Positions 35,674 to 46,969 of a stretch of DNA of 64,000 bases are shown here, in pieces (the stretch's first letter is position 1; each line of letters opens with the position of its first letter). The translations under genes were made by a program, and so were the position numbers. The DNA comes from Straminergon stramineum (taxonomy: Eukaryota > Streptophyta > Bryopsida > Hypnales > Calliergonaceae): assembly GCA_963920665.1 (NCBI GenBank), contig OY987269.1:19842501-19906500 (forward strand), written 5' to 3'. The notes under the pieces were generated by a model. It did not search any database, was not told where the DNA came from, and was given only the letters and a program-made list of their open reading frames with translations.

Positions 35674-36081
35674 AAGGGGAGGCAACCCATTTCTGACCAC
35701 TTCAGCAGATACACGTATCTGTAAGAGATGTTTCAATGGTGGGGAAATTTTCCTATGTGCTCAAATAAGAGTTCACAAGATTTCCATAATTTTTCAGATT
35801 TTTATTTCTCAAAACATGAATTTTACTATGAATTTTTTAGCTAAAGATTTTGTTCCACCCTTATTGGTCATATTTATCTTCCTATTTCCAACATTGGATT
35901 GGTTGCAAAATCCAACAAGAGTTGGTTGCAATATTGAAAGTCTTGTAGCCAATCATAATGAGCCACACCTTCCCCAAGAATTGTGCCAACATTAATCATT
36001 GTTATTCACCTCCTAATTGAAATTACTCCACCTTATGCTAACAGAGTGGGGCGGTGATTAGGAATGGGTTGCCTCCCCAAA
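35674..36081. mobile_element. About 408-bp inverted-repeat element upstream of ENT
   Basis: AAGGGGAGGCAACCCATTTC at the left is mirrored at 36061-36081 by GGAATGGGTTGCCTCCCCAA. The interior is AT-rich and non-coding. It starts only about ten bases after the preceding element. Confidence 0.65.
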
Positions 36082-38882
36082 GCTTACCCCCAAATTGCTT
36101 AGGGCACCAAATTTTGGTGTTGACAATACTTTGAAGTTAGATAAAACCTAACCAAATTGTTATTTTTAGTAGTTTATGTTTTTCAAAAATTCTTTTGGAA
36201 GTCTAGTTTTAGCATCAACAATCCGATTTTGAAAATGATTGATTATGATTTTTCTACTCAAGATTTTGTACAAGGAAGTCCATTGCAATCTTGACCTTTT
36301 GTAGTGTTGGGGGCTCTTGGAAATGAGCCTCAAATACACTAGATCTTGGAGAAAAAATCACATTTGAAATTCATTTAAAAAAATTGAAGAGTAGATTTTG
36401 AGACGCTATAAATTGATTGGGGTTACACATGTTAGGCCCTTTAACCTCATATTTTTTTGGTGACTAAATTTTAGCTTTGACATGTGAAAAAATGAATTGA
36501 AAGACTTCAAATCACTTTTGTAGTTTTAACACCCTCATGATCAAACATTATAATCTTTCAATCCATAAGTGATATTGTTGTGTTTTCTTTTCCTAAGCGA
36601 TCTCTAACATGTCTATTTTGAATTTGTATGGTTTATCAAAATGATGGATTTTTGTTCAATTTTGAATAAATTCCTAGAAGCTCAAAAATAGCCTTAGGCA
36701 TTTAGGGTTTAAAGCAATAACAATCTATCCATGCACCAAAAGTGATTGTTTTTATAGACACTCAAAGTTTTGATGCATTCACAATAAATGTGTATTTGGG
36801 TGATTGCAAGAAACACTTGTCCTATTTTTTGTCCCCTTGCCCTCAAACACGTGGTATTTTGGTCATAACTTTTGCATCGTAAGTCTGTTTGTCTTGAAAT
36901 TTAAAATGAAGGTACACATAAAAGTTTCACACATTCTGTAATTTTTCGGTTTTTTTCAAAATTAATTTACTATTTTTAAGGTGCCCCCAATTGGGTGTCT
37001 ACCTTGCCATTTTGGGGGGGAGGGTTGGTATGAAGTTGTACCCAAAAATGCAAATTGAAAGCCACAAATTAGAGAAGCTAGAGGTGTACTTGCATTTCAA
37101 TGACAAACAAAGAGTTTTTCGCAAAAAACCTTTGCATGAGGTGTCTACATGGGGTCAAAGTGACTGTTGTTCGTGCATATTTTTCAGGCAGGAGAAAATT
37201 TTCCTTGAAGAAATTTTTGGTGCAATGTGAGAGTAAGCTTGTCTATAAAAATGGCTTTTGGGGGGGAATTTTTTGAATTTTTTTTAAATTACTAAAAATG
37301 AAAAGGTCCACAGAGCCTTTTTCTACTATTTTTTGTTCCTAGTGGTATCTATAGTACACCATAGTAGTCTATAGTACTACATAGTATTGTATAGTACTGA
37401 ATCAACGATTTAGATTTGCAGGCTTCTGAAATCAAGGGTTGAGATTCACAAGCGTAGGCTAATGCGTGAAATTCATAGTAGTCTATAGTATTTCTAATCC
37501 TACGGCCAGAAATCGCATTTTTGAGCCAAAAATGTGAAGTGTTTCTTGCAATCATCCATTTGTATATTCTAACTTTGAACTAAAACATAGTTTTAGAGAG
37601 AATATCTCTAAATGAATCTAGGTTTACATTTGGATTGAACTCATTTTCCTAACACCAATTTTATAACAAATTTATGAAGTATGAACATATGTTAAGGTTT
37701 TTTGACACTCAAATGACCATAAATTAGAAAGGTGGGTTTCTACAAGTTCCAAATGACAATAAGAGTTTATTATAACATTCCAAATGACCTCCATACACCT
37801 AGATCACAATTCTATGAACATCCAGCAAACCAATTCAAACCAAAATTGTCAATTTTAGAGAAAATTTTGTTAAAATGGTGCCATTCCATATGCCATTTTC
37901 GGACCATGTGGCCTAAACCATAACAGTGCAAACATTGCGGAATGGGCACCATTTTAATGAAATTCTCCGTTTTTGTCAACATTCCATGACTGTGACATAA
38001 TTACTCTTAAAGGCTGAGGTTTTAAAACATCCAAATGACCTTTCCACCACTAAAGTGCGAGCTTTTTGAAACCCAAATTATCTTTTATTCCTAAAAAATG
38101 TAACTTTTTTATAACTAAAGATGCAAGTGACATTAAAAGTTCAAAATTTCATGGCACTGAACTTGATATTTCACACTAATAATTTCTTAACATCCAAATG
38201 ACCTGTTCATACCAAAGGTATATGACACTCAAACTATTTATTTATACTAAAAGTAAAGATTTTATTGTTAAAAAACAAACAAGCAAGCTCATGCACAAAA
38301 AATCAATTTTTTTTGGTCAAAAAATCTCAAGAACACCACTCTCTGTTTCAGGATTGGAGACAACAATCTGAGATTCAACATCTAAGATGTCTTGGAGTGC
38401 TTTCGAATAAACTTATGGTCTTAAAATTTGGCAATTTTCAAAGACATATCCTCTTAAATTTTGACTGAATTGGGTTCCCATTGGGTTTACAGCAACCTAC
38501 CTTACTGGGCTAATTGAATGATAGTCTAATGAAGGAATGGCCGAATGGGTGAATGGGTGATAAAAGGGGAGAGAGTGACCCAAAAGGACTTTGGTAAAAG
38601 AGAATTGACTGCTAATTACTGATTTGTAAACTGTTAATTGTTTTGTATATTGCACAAGTGAAGAAAAGGATTTGCTGAGGGTTACTAACTAATTATAAAA
38701 ATTGATGGATATGTTCATACTACTGGGACACTAACCAATCTTTTTTAGGAAAACGTAAGATAGCAGGTGTGCATGCCCTCAGAAACCTAAAGCCCACAAA
38801 AAGATTGAGATAACACGAGGAAAATAAATTATTCAAAGCCTTATTATGGGTTGTGCGTTCCTATAAAATTGATAACATGACA
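36082..38882. other. AT-rich gene-free spacer
   Basis: No gene is seen. At about 37855-37972 the arms 'TTAAAATGGTGCCATTCC' and 'GGAATGGGCACCATTTTAA' form a small hairpin element of roughly 115 bp. A TA-rich cluster of 'ctatagta' words lies at 37338-37395. Confidence 0.45.
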
Positions 38883-41800
38883 TCACACCCTCAAATGATC
38901 TTCAGAAGCTGGCTCTTGGGATTGAATATCATCAGCCAGCCGTAGTCCCTGCAATGACAACCATGATGAAGGAATATCAGAATCTCCCCAACCGTGAATA
39001 GAAAACAAAACATATCATTCAAATAGAAATTGAACATGACAGATGAAGTAAGCGGAACACAGTACCTTGGTTTCCACAGGAAAGAGTAAGGTGGCCATGC
39101 TTGTGATCAAAGGAACCGCAGCAAAGAGCGTTACCGAAAGTAACTGTCATCAAACAAGCCCACCATGTCACAAGGATCATAATGAAAACTTCTGTTCACC
39201 CATGCCTGGTCTGGGAAAACACTCAAATTGTACATAAATTGAGCATGCATTGTAGTTTCAGGCTGATATTTATTATGGATTCTTTACATTGTGATTATCA
39301 ATTCCAACAAAATCAGGTCAATGATCAGTCCAAGTAAAATGATCAATACTTGTGATGTGCGAGTAGTCAATTTCAGAATGAACTTTGAATTTAAAGTTTC
39401 AAATTCAATCTGCACTAGTTCTGGAACTTTAAATTCAAATCCAACTATAGAGATGGAATTTACACCACCGAGGGGAAATTCTAACCTTGAGAGGAAAAAA
39501 AATAACTCCAATAAGACCAAATCTCAATCCTAGTAAGGGTTACCTTATCCTTGTCAAGGTTAAGATATGCCACCTTAGTGTGACTGTACCCTTAAGGGCC
39601 GGTTAAGATGACATAAGATTCTTGAACTTCAAGGGAGGGGACCCTTTGATCTTCAAGGCTCCTTTCACTATTTTCACTATAGAACATCTTGAATGCAAGC
39701 TTGCCCATGTATTGTGTGCCACTGTAACATGAATATATCTTTTTGTTATAGTGATACTAGCTGTAGAAGGACCCCTCTGCCTTCCCATTCAAGAATGTTA
39801 TGGAGTCCATGCATTTAGGGGTCAAAGGCTTTGACGAGACGTAGACTGGTCCACACTACAAAAGGAGTCGTAGTGCAGCAATCCAACCACAAGGAAATAC
39901 GACAGTAAACCATGCATAGAGCGTACATACCCTGTGCCCATCCTTCATCATTTGGATCGCTACGAAGGGACACAAGAACCCTCCCACCCGCCCCGCCGAG
40001 TTGCTGAACCCCAGCCCAGTCGACCTGAGCTTGGTCGGGTAAAGCTCCGGAGCAAACGCCCAAAGAATGGAGAACGCGCCCATGATGCAACTCCGGGCAC
40101 CGAACATGAGCGTGGTAGTCATGACCTCAGAAAGAGGTTTCCAAAGAGGGGCAACGAACAGACCCGTCCCCAACAATAGTGAACCCAAGCTGGCTTTTCT
40201 TCCGTAGCGTTCCACCGTCAAGCACGCCACCACCAAGCCCGGAAGCTCAGCCAAGGAAGTGATCAGCACGGCCTTGTAACTGGACACATCCATGCCCGGA
40301 CGCCCGTCAGGCATGCACTCGGGGGTTGACGATACCGGCTTGTCGTGGGACTTCACGGGCAGTTGCGTGGTGAGCAGCACCAGGCCGTAGTACGTGAAGG
40401 CGTTGGCGAAGAAGAAGGACCATAACAGGATTGTGGTGAGTTTGAGCTCAGGGGAGAAGAGCTGCAGAAAAATCTGATATGCTCCTGTGATGCCTTTTGG
40501 TTTGGCCTGCTTCTCCTCGTCCGAAGCATCGCTCCTTCTTAACTGGTCTGCATTCTCAACCGGACAGAAATTAAAGTGGTTGTCGATAAGCATCTGGAAG
40601 CCAAAGTTCTTCAAGCCTTCTACAGTGGTACTGGTGATAGCATAAATTCATTTTTCGGCAATACTGAATTCAAGAATACCTAATGTCCTCTCTTGCCAGA
40701 CACTAATGTCTCAACAATATAAGAAAAGGATCTCACTTTACAGTCTTACTCATCGTTAACTGGTCTGCATCTCCCCGGTCAGGAATTACATTGAACCCGT
40801 CACCAAGCAGATAGAAAAGTTACTCTTGCTTTTTACACATGACTCACTTTGACTGGGCACTAGATTATCAAACAACTGCTAAGTCTCACCTTCCTTTTCA
40901 ACAGTTTGACGCGATGACTTTGCAAGGGAGAGGGAGCCAGCGGGGACAGGTGCTCTATTTACATATGCAACCTGTCTTATAACCTTGCGTGCTCCTTCTA
41001 CATCCCCTTTCACCTGCTCCCAACAACAGTCATAAATCAAGGACACTTAGACCTTTTGACATTTTCACTAACACGTGTTTCATGACACATCTATGCATTT
41101 AGTATTAAAAGCTTCCAGAGGCTAGGAGAGAAGAACTGCATGAGGTGCGGAGAAAGAGAGAAGAGAGGAGGTATGATAGGCGTACCATTAGGTACCGGGG
41201 AGACTCAGGGACCCAAGAGTAGAAAACAAGCAACAGCAAGAATGGCAAGGCAGAAATGGCGACTAATATCCTGCATAAATAATTTTCCGACATAAGTTTA
41301 AGTCAAGGATTTCAGAAAATGACTTTGTTCGTTGCAAAGAAAATCAACGAAAATGCAAGAAAAAATGGACTGAATAAACGAAACACGTGATTTAAGAAGC
41401 ACACACCTCCAATTGTAATTGGGTAAAATGAGCCAAGCCAAGAGTGCCGATGATACTGATCCCACCTAAAACACACCAACAACATGGTGACAGTTTCAGC
41501 CTACGAGACAATTAGCTTTGTTACTGGTCTGAACAGCTACAGCAAGAGCTAGAAATACAATAAACTTGCGTAAAAGAACGTCAAGGTAGAGCAACAAGGA
41601 ACTGGCGAGATCCTTCAAATCTCTAGACAACTATTGTTGGCATTATACTAGATAATAAGGCTTGCGTGCAGATGACCAATCAACGACCCACCAAGAAGCC
41701 ACGTACCGTCCACAGAACCTCCATAAAAACAAGCCAGAAACCTCTGGAGGATGCTGGCAGAAACTCCATGCACAAGGAGAATACTACCTGCATCACGAAT

Positions 41801-44238
41801 TCTCATGCAGATGAGATTAAGTAAGACGTTCGACGCAATAGTAATACAGAGGACCTGGCATGTTCCAGGATATTGAAGGAGACAAAGTCTTATCCAAAGC
41901 GTAGAATTACACCTACCCAAGTGCGATTCAAAAATGGAAAATGAAATTCCTTGAACTCTAAGCTGGATGAACCCTCGCAGTCTGATACTGAGGCAGAACG
42001 GTGACCTAAACGATCATGCCCGTTATCTATGTCTCCTTGGACTAGAACAGGAACAATTACCATAATTCGGGATTAAAAAAACAAAAGACTTTAGAAAAAG
42101 ACTTACGGATGAACCGCCAAGTCCAAAACCAACCAGTGTCCGGGCAAGGAGAAGGAACCAATAAGTTGGAGACCAAGCACTGCAATGTAAAACGTACATC
42201 CAACATCAGCTTAACAAGATCATAATTACCCAGAGAAGAAGAATCACACACAGAAAAAAAAAATAAGAAACTAAGCAAGTTTAAACAGGAGTCAACCAAA
42301 CATATGATGTCTGGACCACCAACACGTCAAGAATTATTCGCTTCTTTGTGGGATGAACTTGCCTTAACAAACCGAAGAAAAACGTGAAAAGAGCAGTTGC
42401 CAGGAATCCCAGTCTGCGTCCTTTCATGTCAGATACTAATCCCCATACATACGCACCCCTGTACCGCAACAAGCTTTGAGTGACAACAGCTATATTGCTG
42501 AATCAAACTAAAATAAACTTGAATGGCAGAGGAAGTGTTGAAGAGTCTTCGTTGAAAATGGAAAACGAAAGAGAGACAAAATAAAAAGTAAAGCAATCAA
42601 AACCTGATCAATTTACTTCAAATCAGCTCAATGATATCGAGATACATGTCAACCAACCAAGGTACAAATGAAGCAACGGAATAAGGTACTAGCATTTACA
42701 CAAAAATTCCGGCAAAAACTGCACTGGAAATGGCTCCTTCCGCAAAGGACGACAACCCCCACTCACACCGTGCCTGTCACCCGCAATTTACATCCATCCA
42801 AAAGAAGACCAACCCCTTAAATTGGCGAACACAAAACGAACGCCAGCTACACTTCTAGAAGTGGGTTAGCCTATAATGAATTAACCCGTAACGGACCAAG
42901 GAATTATAATTATTAAACAACCAATTCTATTGACCATAATTGTGAAAAACATAACTCAAGTGGGGCCAGATTATATATCATCAGCATCAGTGAAGAATAT
43001 TGCACATGCTGAACCGAGAAAAAAAAAGGAGCTGGAACAAAAAAGGGTCCGCATATGACCTACATAATTCTACATTAATAAAGTGTATTCCATTGATAAA
43101 TTAGCATGTGGTTTGAAAATCATTTTGACTCTAGAAACTCATAGAATTGCAGTTGATTAGAAGAGATCAAGAGTACCTCAGGTCCAATGAAAGACAAGAG
43201 GATCATCTCCGCCGCGTCGGCCAGCCATGCAAGGCCGGTGTATGTCAAAATTCCCATCTGAAACTTGCCGAAGCCTACACAACCCCAACGTCCCAAAACG
43301 CATCAGAAGAAATAAAAAACTGAAATACTCGTTTGAAAAAACGAAAAATGAAAGAGTGCAGATAACTTACCAATAGTTTCGATGGCTTCTTCAACTGTAA
43401 TATAGCCATGGTGATCCACCCCATCAATAACAGTGATTGGTCCTGTACGCAATTCCTGCCCCGCATCATACTCTCTTTTGGGTTATGGCTCTTTTTTTGG
43501 CTAAACATCGCCAGAATTCGATAAAATTGGTCTAGCTAGAAACCTAGAGGAAATTTAAGTGGGAAGATGCAATTATTCAGCGGGATTTACAGAACATATA
43601 GTAAAATGTTGTTGAAAGTCGGCAGAAACTAAACATATACGAAATTCACTAGAATTTATAGCTTCAACCAAATTCTTGAAGCTACCAAGCGAAAACCCAA
43701 CAATCGAAGAAAACAGAACTGATACTCCTTGCAGAATATAACTAAAGGCAAAATCAAATCTAGACACCCAAAAAGGAACATAGAATTCGTATTTTTTTGA
43801 CATCACTTAAAGCCTGTAGGGAATTCAAAGAGGAAGGTGTAATTACTTAGCCAGATCAACAGAAAATATATTACAAAAATTCAAAAACCGCAACAGATTG
43901 TATCATACCATCCCACAAGGCAAAAACTATGCAAAATTCACTAGAATTGGTAGCCTCGACCAAATCCTAAAAGCCACTCAAGCAAAAATCCCAAAATGAA
44001 AAAAAGACCCTGATATTTCTTGCTTAATAAGTTTGAAACCAAAGTCAACCAAATGACACAATTAAGCATAGAATTCGTAGTTAAGCCCTCGGAGGACGAG
44101 ATAACTTACAAGCAGATGTGACCTCTCCGAAGCTTCTTGCTGTTGTTGTTGTCGTTGTTCCGAATCACTCGCTAGCCTATCTACTCTGTCAAGCTCCATC
44201 ACGCCAGGGACGACCAATCTTGAAAAATCACCACTCAT
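38883..44238 (-). CDS. OCT7/NiaP-like major facilitator (SV2-type carrier)
   Basis: Thirteen exons in transcription order: 44238-44110, 43455-43371, 43274-43177, 42773-42700, 42458-42363, 42179-42107, 41787-41707, 41465-41407, 41270-41186, 41013-40890, 40619-39931, 39143-39066 and 38948-38883; 578 residues. It resembles Arabidopsis organic cation/carnitine transporter 7 and nicotinate (NiaP) carriers. The first MFS half holds GFGKFQMGILTYTGLAWLAD and the loop signature GLVSDMKGRRLGF (about residue 135). SPTYWFLLLARTLVGFGLGG and MEFLPASSRGFW come next. The second half has FTYYGLVLLTTQLP, the matching loop VERYGRKASLG (about 437) and ELYPTKLRSTGLGFSNSAGR. The N-terminal tail is hydrophilic with a Gln run. 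The intron after 42363 is GC-AG; the exon 5/6 joint LLSAWSPTYW confirms it. A decayed partial copy of the exon 11 start lies in the preceding intron. The true substrate is not deducible. Confidence 0.95.
43490..44060 (-). repeat. Diverged tandem repeat in OCT7-like intron 1
   Basis: Two units about 270 bp apart share 'ttacttagcc/attcagcg', 'aaattcactagaatt' and 'tagcctcgaccaaatcct'-like blocks (first unit from about 43569, second from about 43840). A lead-in at 43508 reads CATCGCCAGAATTCGA. The same family fills intron 2 of PIG-M. Confidence 0.7.
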
Positions 44239-45261
44239 GCACTTGCACTTGCAATTCTACTCTCACAAATCCAAATGCTCTTCGGAACCACGAATGATGT
44301 GCACAGAAAAAATACGAAGGCAGCGCCCGCATGCTAGATCACCCGAAATTGCGAGCCCCACTAATGCTTGAATTACAAACAACCACTTTAACAATCTTCA
44401 ACCAAAATCATATCTACCTCGTCCAGACTAGTTTGAGTCTTGGGCACGAAAGTCTCTAAAAACTTTCTGCAGATACAGCGCCCAGACCGAAATTGGCAAG
44501 TAAATCGATTGTTTAGTACTAGTGTAGATCCAACCAGCTAGCTAGTACCTCCGAAAACTTCACAGGCGCAGAACCCGAAACCCTACAATCACATACCAAG
44601 CTCAACATTAGAACGATAACGGAGACACAGAGTTCCTCGAAAGTCGCACTCAAACAAGTCTGCTGAAATGGGGGATGCCAAGATTTTTGTGATTGTGGTG
44701 GTACCCACAACCAGGTAATTCGGCGTATTCCTTCGCCGTACGTTACCGTTGAGGTTTTTGCTACGGCGCAACATTTTCTACAGTAAACCTCCAGTTCGGT
44801 CTAGTGACCTGGCGCTACTGAAGTGGATTTCGCTTTCTATTTACAATTATTCCCTTTTCAGTCTGACTGTTTGTTGACCCTTGGAATTTGGTACACCATT
44901 TCTTCGCAAATGCTTTGACTAACAAGATTGAAGGGAAGAATATTCGTCTTTTCGACGTCTTCAGGCTGAAAAGACCCCTGTGTAAACAATGATATGTATG
45001 TCCTAGTCTTAACAATTAGAGTGGATCTTTTAATAGTATGTCCCTTCCTCCTCGTGGCCATCAGACGAGACGTGTGTACGTGACTGAAGCAGACATTGAT
45101 GGATGTGCACTCAGCTGAAATTCCGAATTGCAGTTGACGATGGTAAGTGAGCGAGAAGGAAGTTCCAACGGAGGAAGAGATGCGGTTAACGTGTTTCGAA
45201 ACCAAGTGGTTTTCAAGTGGTTTTAGGATTTAGGTTTTAGGGTTGCTGGATTGTTGCAGCG
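44239..45261. promoter_or_regulatory. Shared divergent upstream region
   Basis: About 1 kb separates the start codons of the OCT7-like gene (-) and the NDUFAF4-like gene (+), so both promoters must lie here. I could not identify specific promoter elements with confidence. Confidence 0.5.
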
Positions 45262-46287
45262 ATGGGGCAAGCTCTCCAGAAATTGGGAGGAGGCAGTAGA
45301 GCTGCAAAACTGGGAGGAGCTTCGAAAGCTCCTGTTCGCCAGCAAGCTATTGACCCCGTTCAACCATCGGCGACGGTGCGCCAGTCTGTCGAAGTGAAGC
45401 CGCAAGCGCCAGAGCCTCGTATGTGTTAGTTCAATTCTTCATTTCTTCTCTAGAGTATGATTGCAATCGGAAATGGTTTAGGGTTTAGGCACATTGCTGC
45501 AATTGCGATCATGCAGGGTTTGACTCCGTCCTTGGTTGCTTGCAGAACGCATCATCGAGCCAGAGCCAATTCAAGGAGAGTGGGACCGCGGCGATCCTAA
45601 ATACTCCGCCATGATGCAACAGGTGGTGGGCAGGATTACCACGCGACCTGCTGGAGGCCAAGAGATGGGAAGTGTAAGTCGGCTCTTCCAATTCCAATTT
45701 AGGGTTAGAGGGATGCAACTGCATTTGACTGCGTTTACTTGCACCTTTCAATGACGTAATTCGAAATTGCACGATGTCGAATGTGGAACTTTCGGGGTGG
45801 TACACTCTGCATTAGAATCTCTTCGAACAAAACGTCGATGACTGTTTTATTGCATCTTTCAATGACGTAATTTGAAATTGCAGTCCAATTTGGAACTGTT
45901 TTGTTAGGGGTTGCGCTCTCTGCATTAGAATCTCTGTGTGAAGCAACTTTCGATGATCTTCAAACAAGACTTTGATGGTTTCTCCTTCTGCAGGCTCATG
46001 TGACTGCAGAGTTTCGTCGGTTGAAGCCGGCCAATCGGCATACAACAGCGGCGACGGGACCAGACGAGGAGAAGGTGGTGGCTGCCGGCACTTTGAACAT
46101 TGCAGGGATTCAGGAGGCATTGCGTCTGTATCAGGGCCTCGGTGAAGGGCAAGAACAAAAGTCTGTGGACGTGAAAGCACTGGCCGAACGGTTTAATGTC
46201 GATGAGGTGTTGCTGGAACGAGTGTTCAAGTACACGTCTTTACCGATCTCTCAGCAACGAGATTCCTCGAAGAAACTCCGCACTTAA
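45262..46287 (+). CDS. NDUFAF4-like complex I assembly factor
   Basis: Exons 45262-45418, 45546-45673 and 45994-46287 encode 192 residues. The N-terminus is MGQALQKLGGGSRAAK, with a glycine at position 2 that could be myristoylated, as the family's MG start would allow. The middle contains IIEPEPIQGEWDRGDPKYSA. The C-terminal part, GTLNIAGIQEALRLYQG, then VDVKALAERFNVDEVLLERV and FKYTSLP, matches the end of the NDUFAF4 (UPF0240) family, where a short EAL-containing helix precedes a helix-turn-helix-like segment. NDUFAF4 helps assemble mitochondrial NADH dehydrogenase. Similarity in the first half is weak, so the function is inferred from the C-terminus. Splice phases close. Intron 2 contains a tandem duplication of about 111 bp. 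Confidence 0.8.
45740..45950 (+). repeat. Tandem duplication (2 x 111 bp) in NDUFAF4-like intron 2
   Basis: CTTTCAATGACGTAATT begins at 45745 and again at 45856, and each unit continues to 'CTCTGCATTAGAATCTCT'. The units are clearly homologous but diverged. Confidence 0.8.
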
Positions 46288-46969
46288 TGGCACGACTTCT
46301 TTAGCAGCGATTGTAGATACCAGCTTGTTACAGAACAACATTTTTTAGCCAAGTCGTGGCTCGAAACAGCGGAGAGTTGAGCGTCGGAATATCAGGTTCA
46401 AAATGGTTGACGTGCATGTATGTATCGGTAGACTCCATTATTTGCTCCAGGCTGTGAAGGTTCTCTTTCACATTTTAATAGTTTCGTCAGAAAATCAAAT
46501 TTCAAATTACAAATACTGATGTACTCCTGATCCACTCACTGCCTTCTGGGTTGATGCAAACTGATTTGTCGAAACTGATTTGAATCATTGGGTCCGGAAA
46601 AACCCGCGAGTTAATCATTGGTTTGGGACATTCTGTATCGATCAATTAACAAAAGAAATTTAAGTTAATGCGATAAACATTATGAAGGTGATCCTCGTGT
46701 GAGACATTTCTCTTTAAGGGGAGACTCCCTGTCTTCCAAGCTCCAGAGTAATATGCAGCCCAAACTTTCAAGTTGGTCGGAGACTGGAATCAGTTGAAGG
46801 TGTGATGCAAGGAGTGAACCAGAACATGTCATAAAAATAAAAACTCTGCAGCAAACTGCTCTCTATGGTTTCCTTCAGGCAGAAGCTCAAACTGAACATT
46901 CAGGGGTTGTGAAATAAGCACTGAATCATTCCGCTTGGTCAAGCATATTACATGGGAATAATAAGGCTA
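46288..46969. other. Convergent 3' flanks
   Basis: About 0.7 kb between the converging NDUFAF4-like and PIG-M genes. It should contain both 3' untranslated regions. No further gene is seen. Confidence 0.5.
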
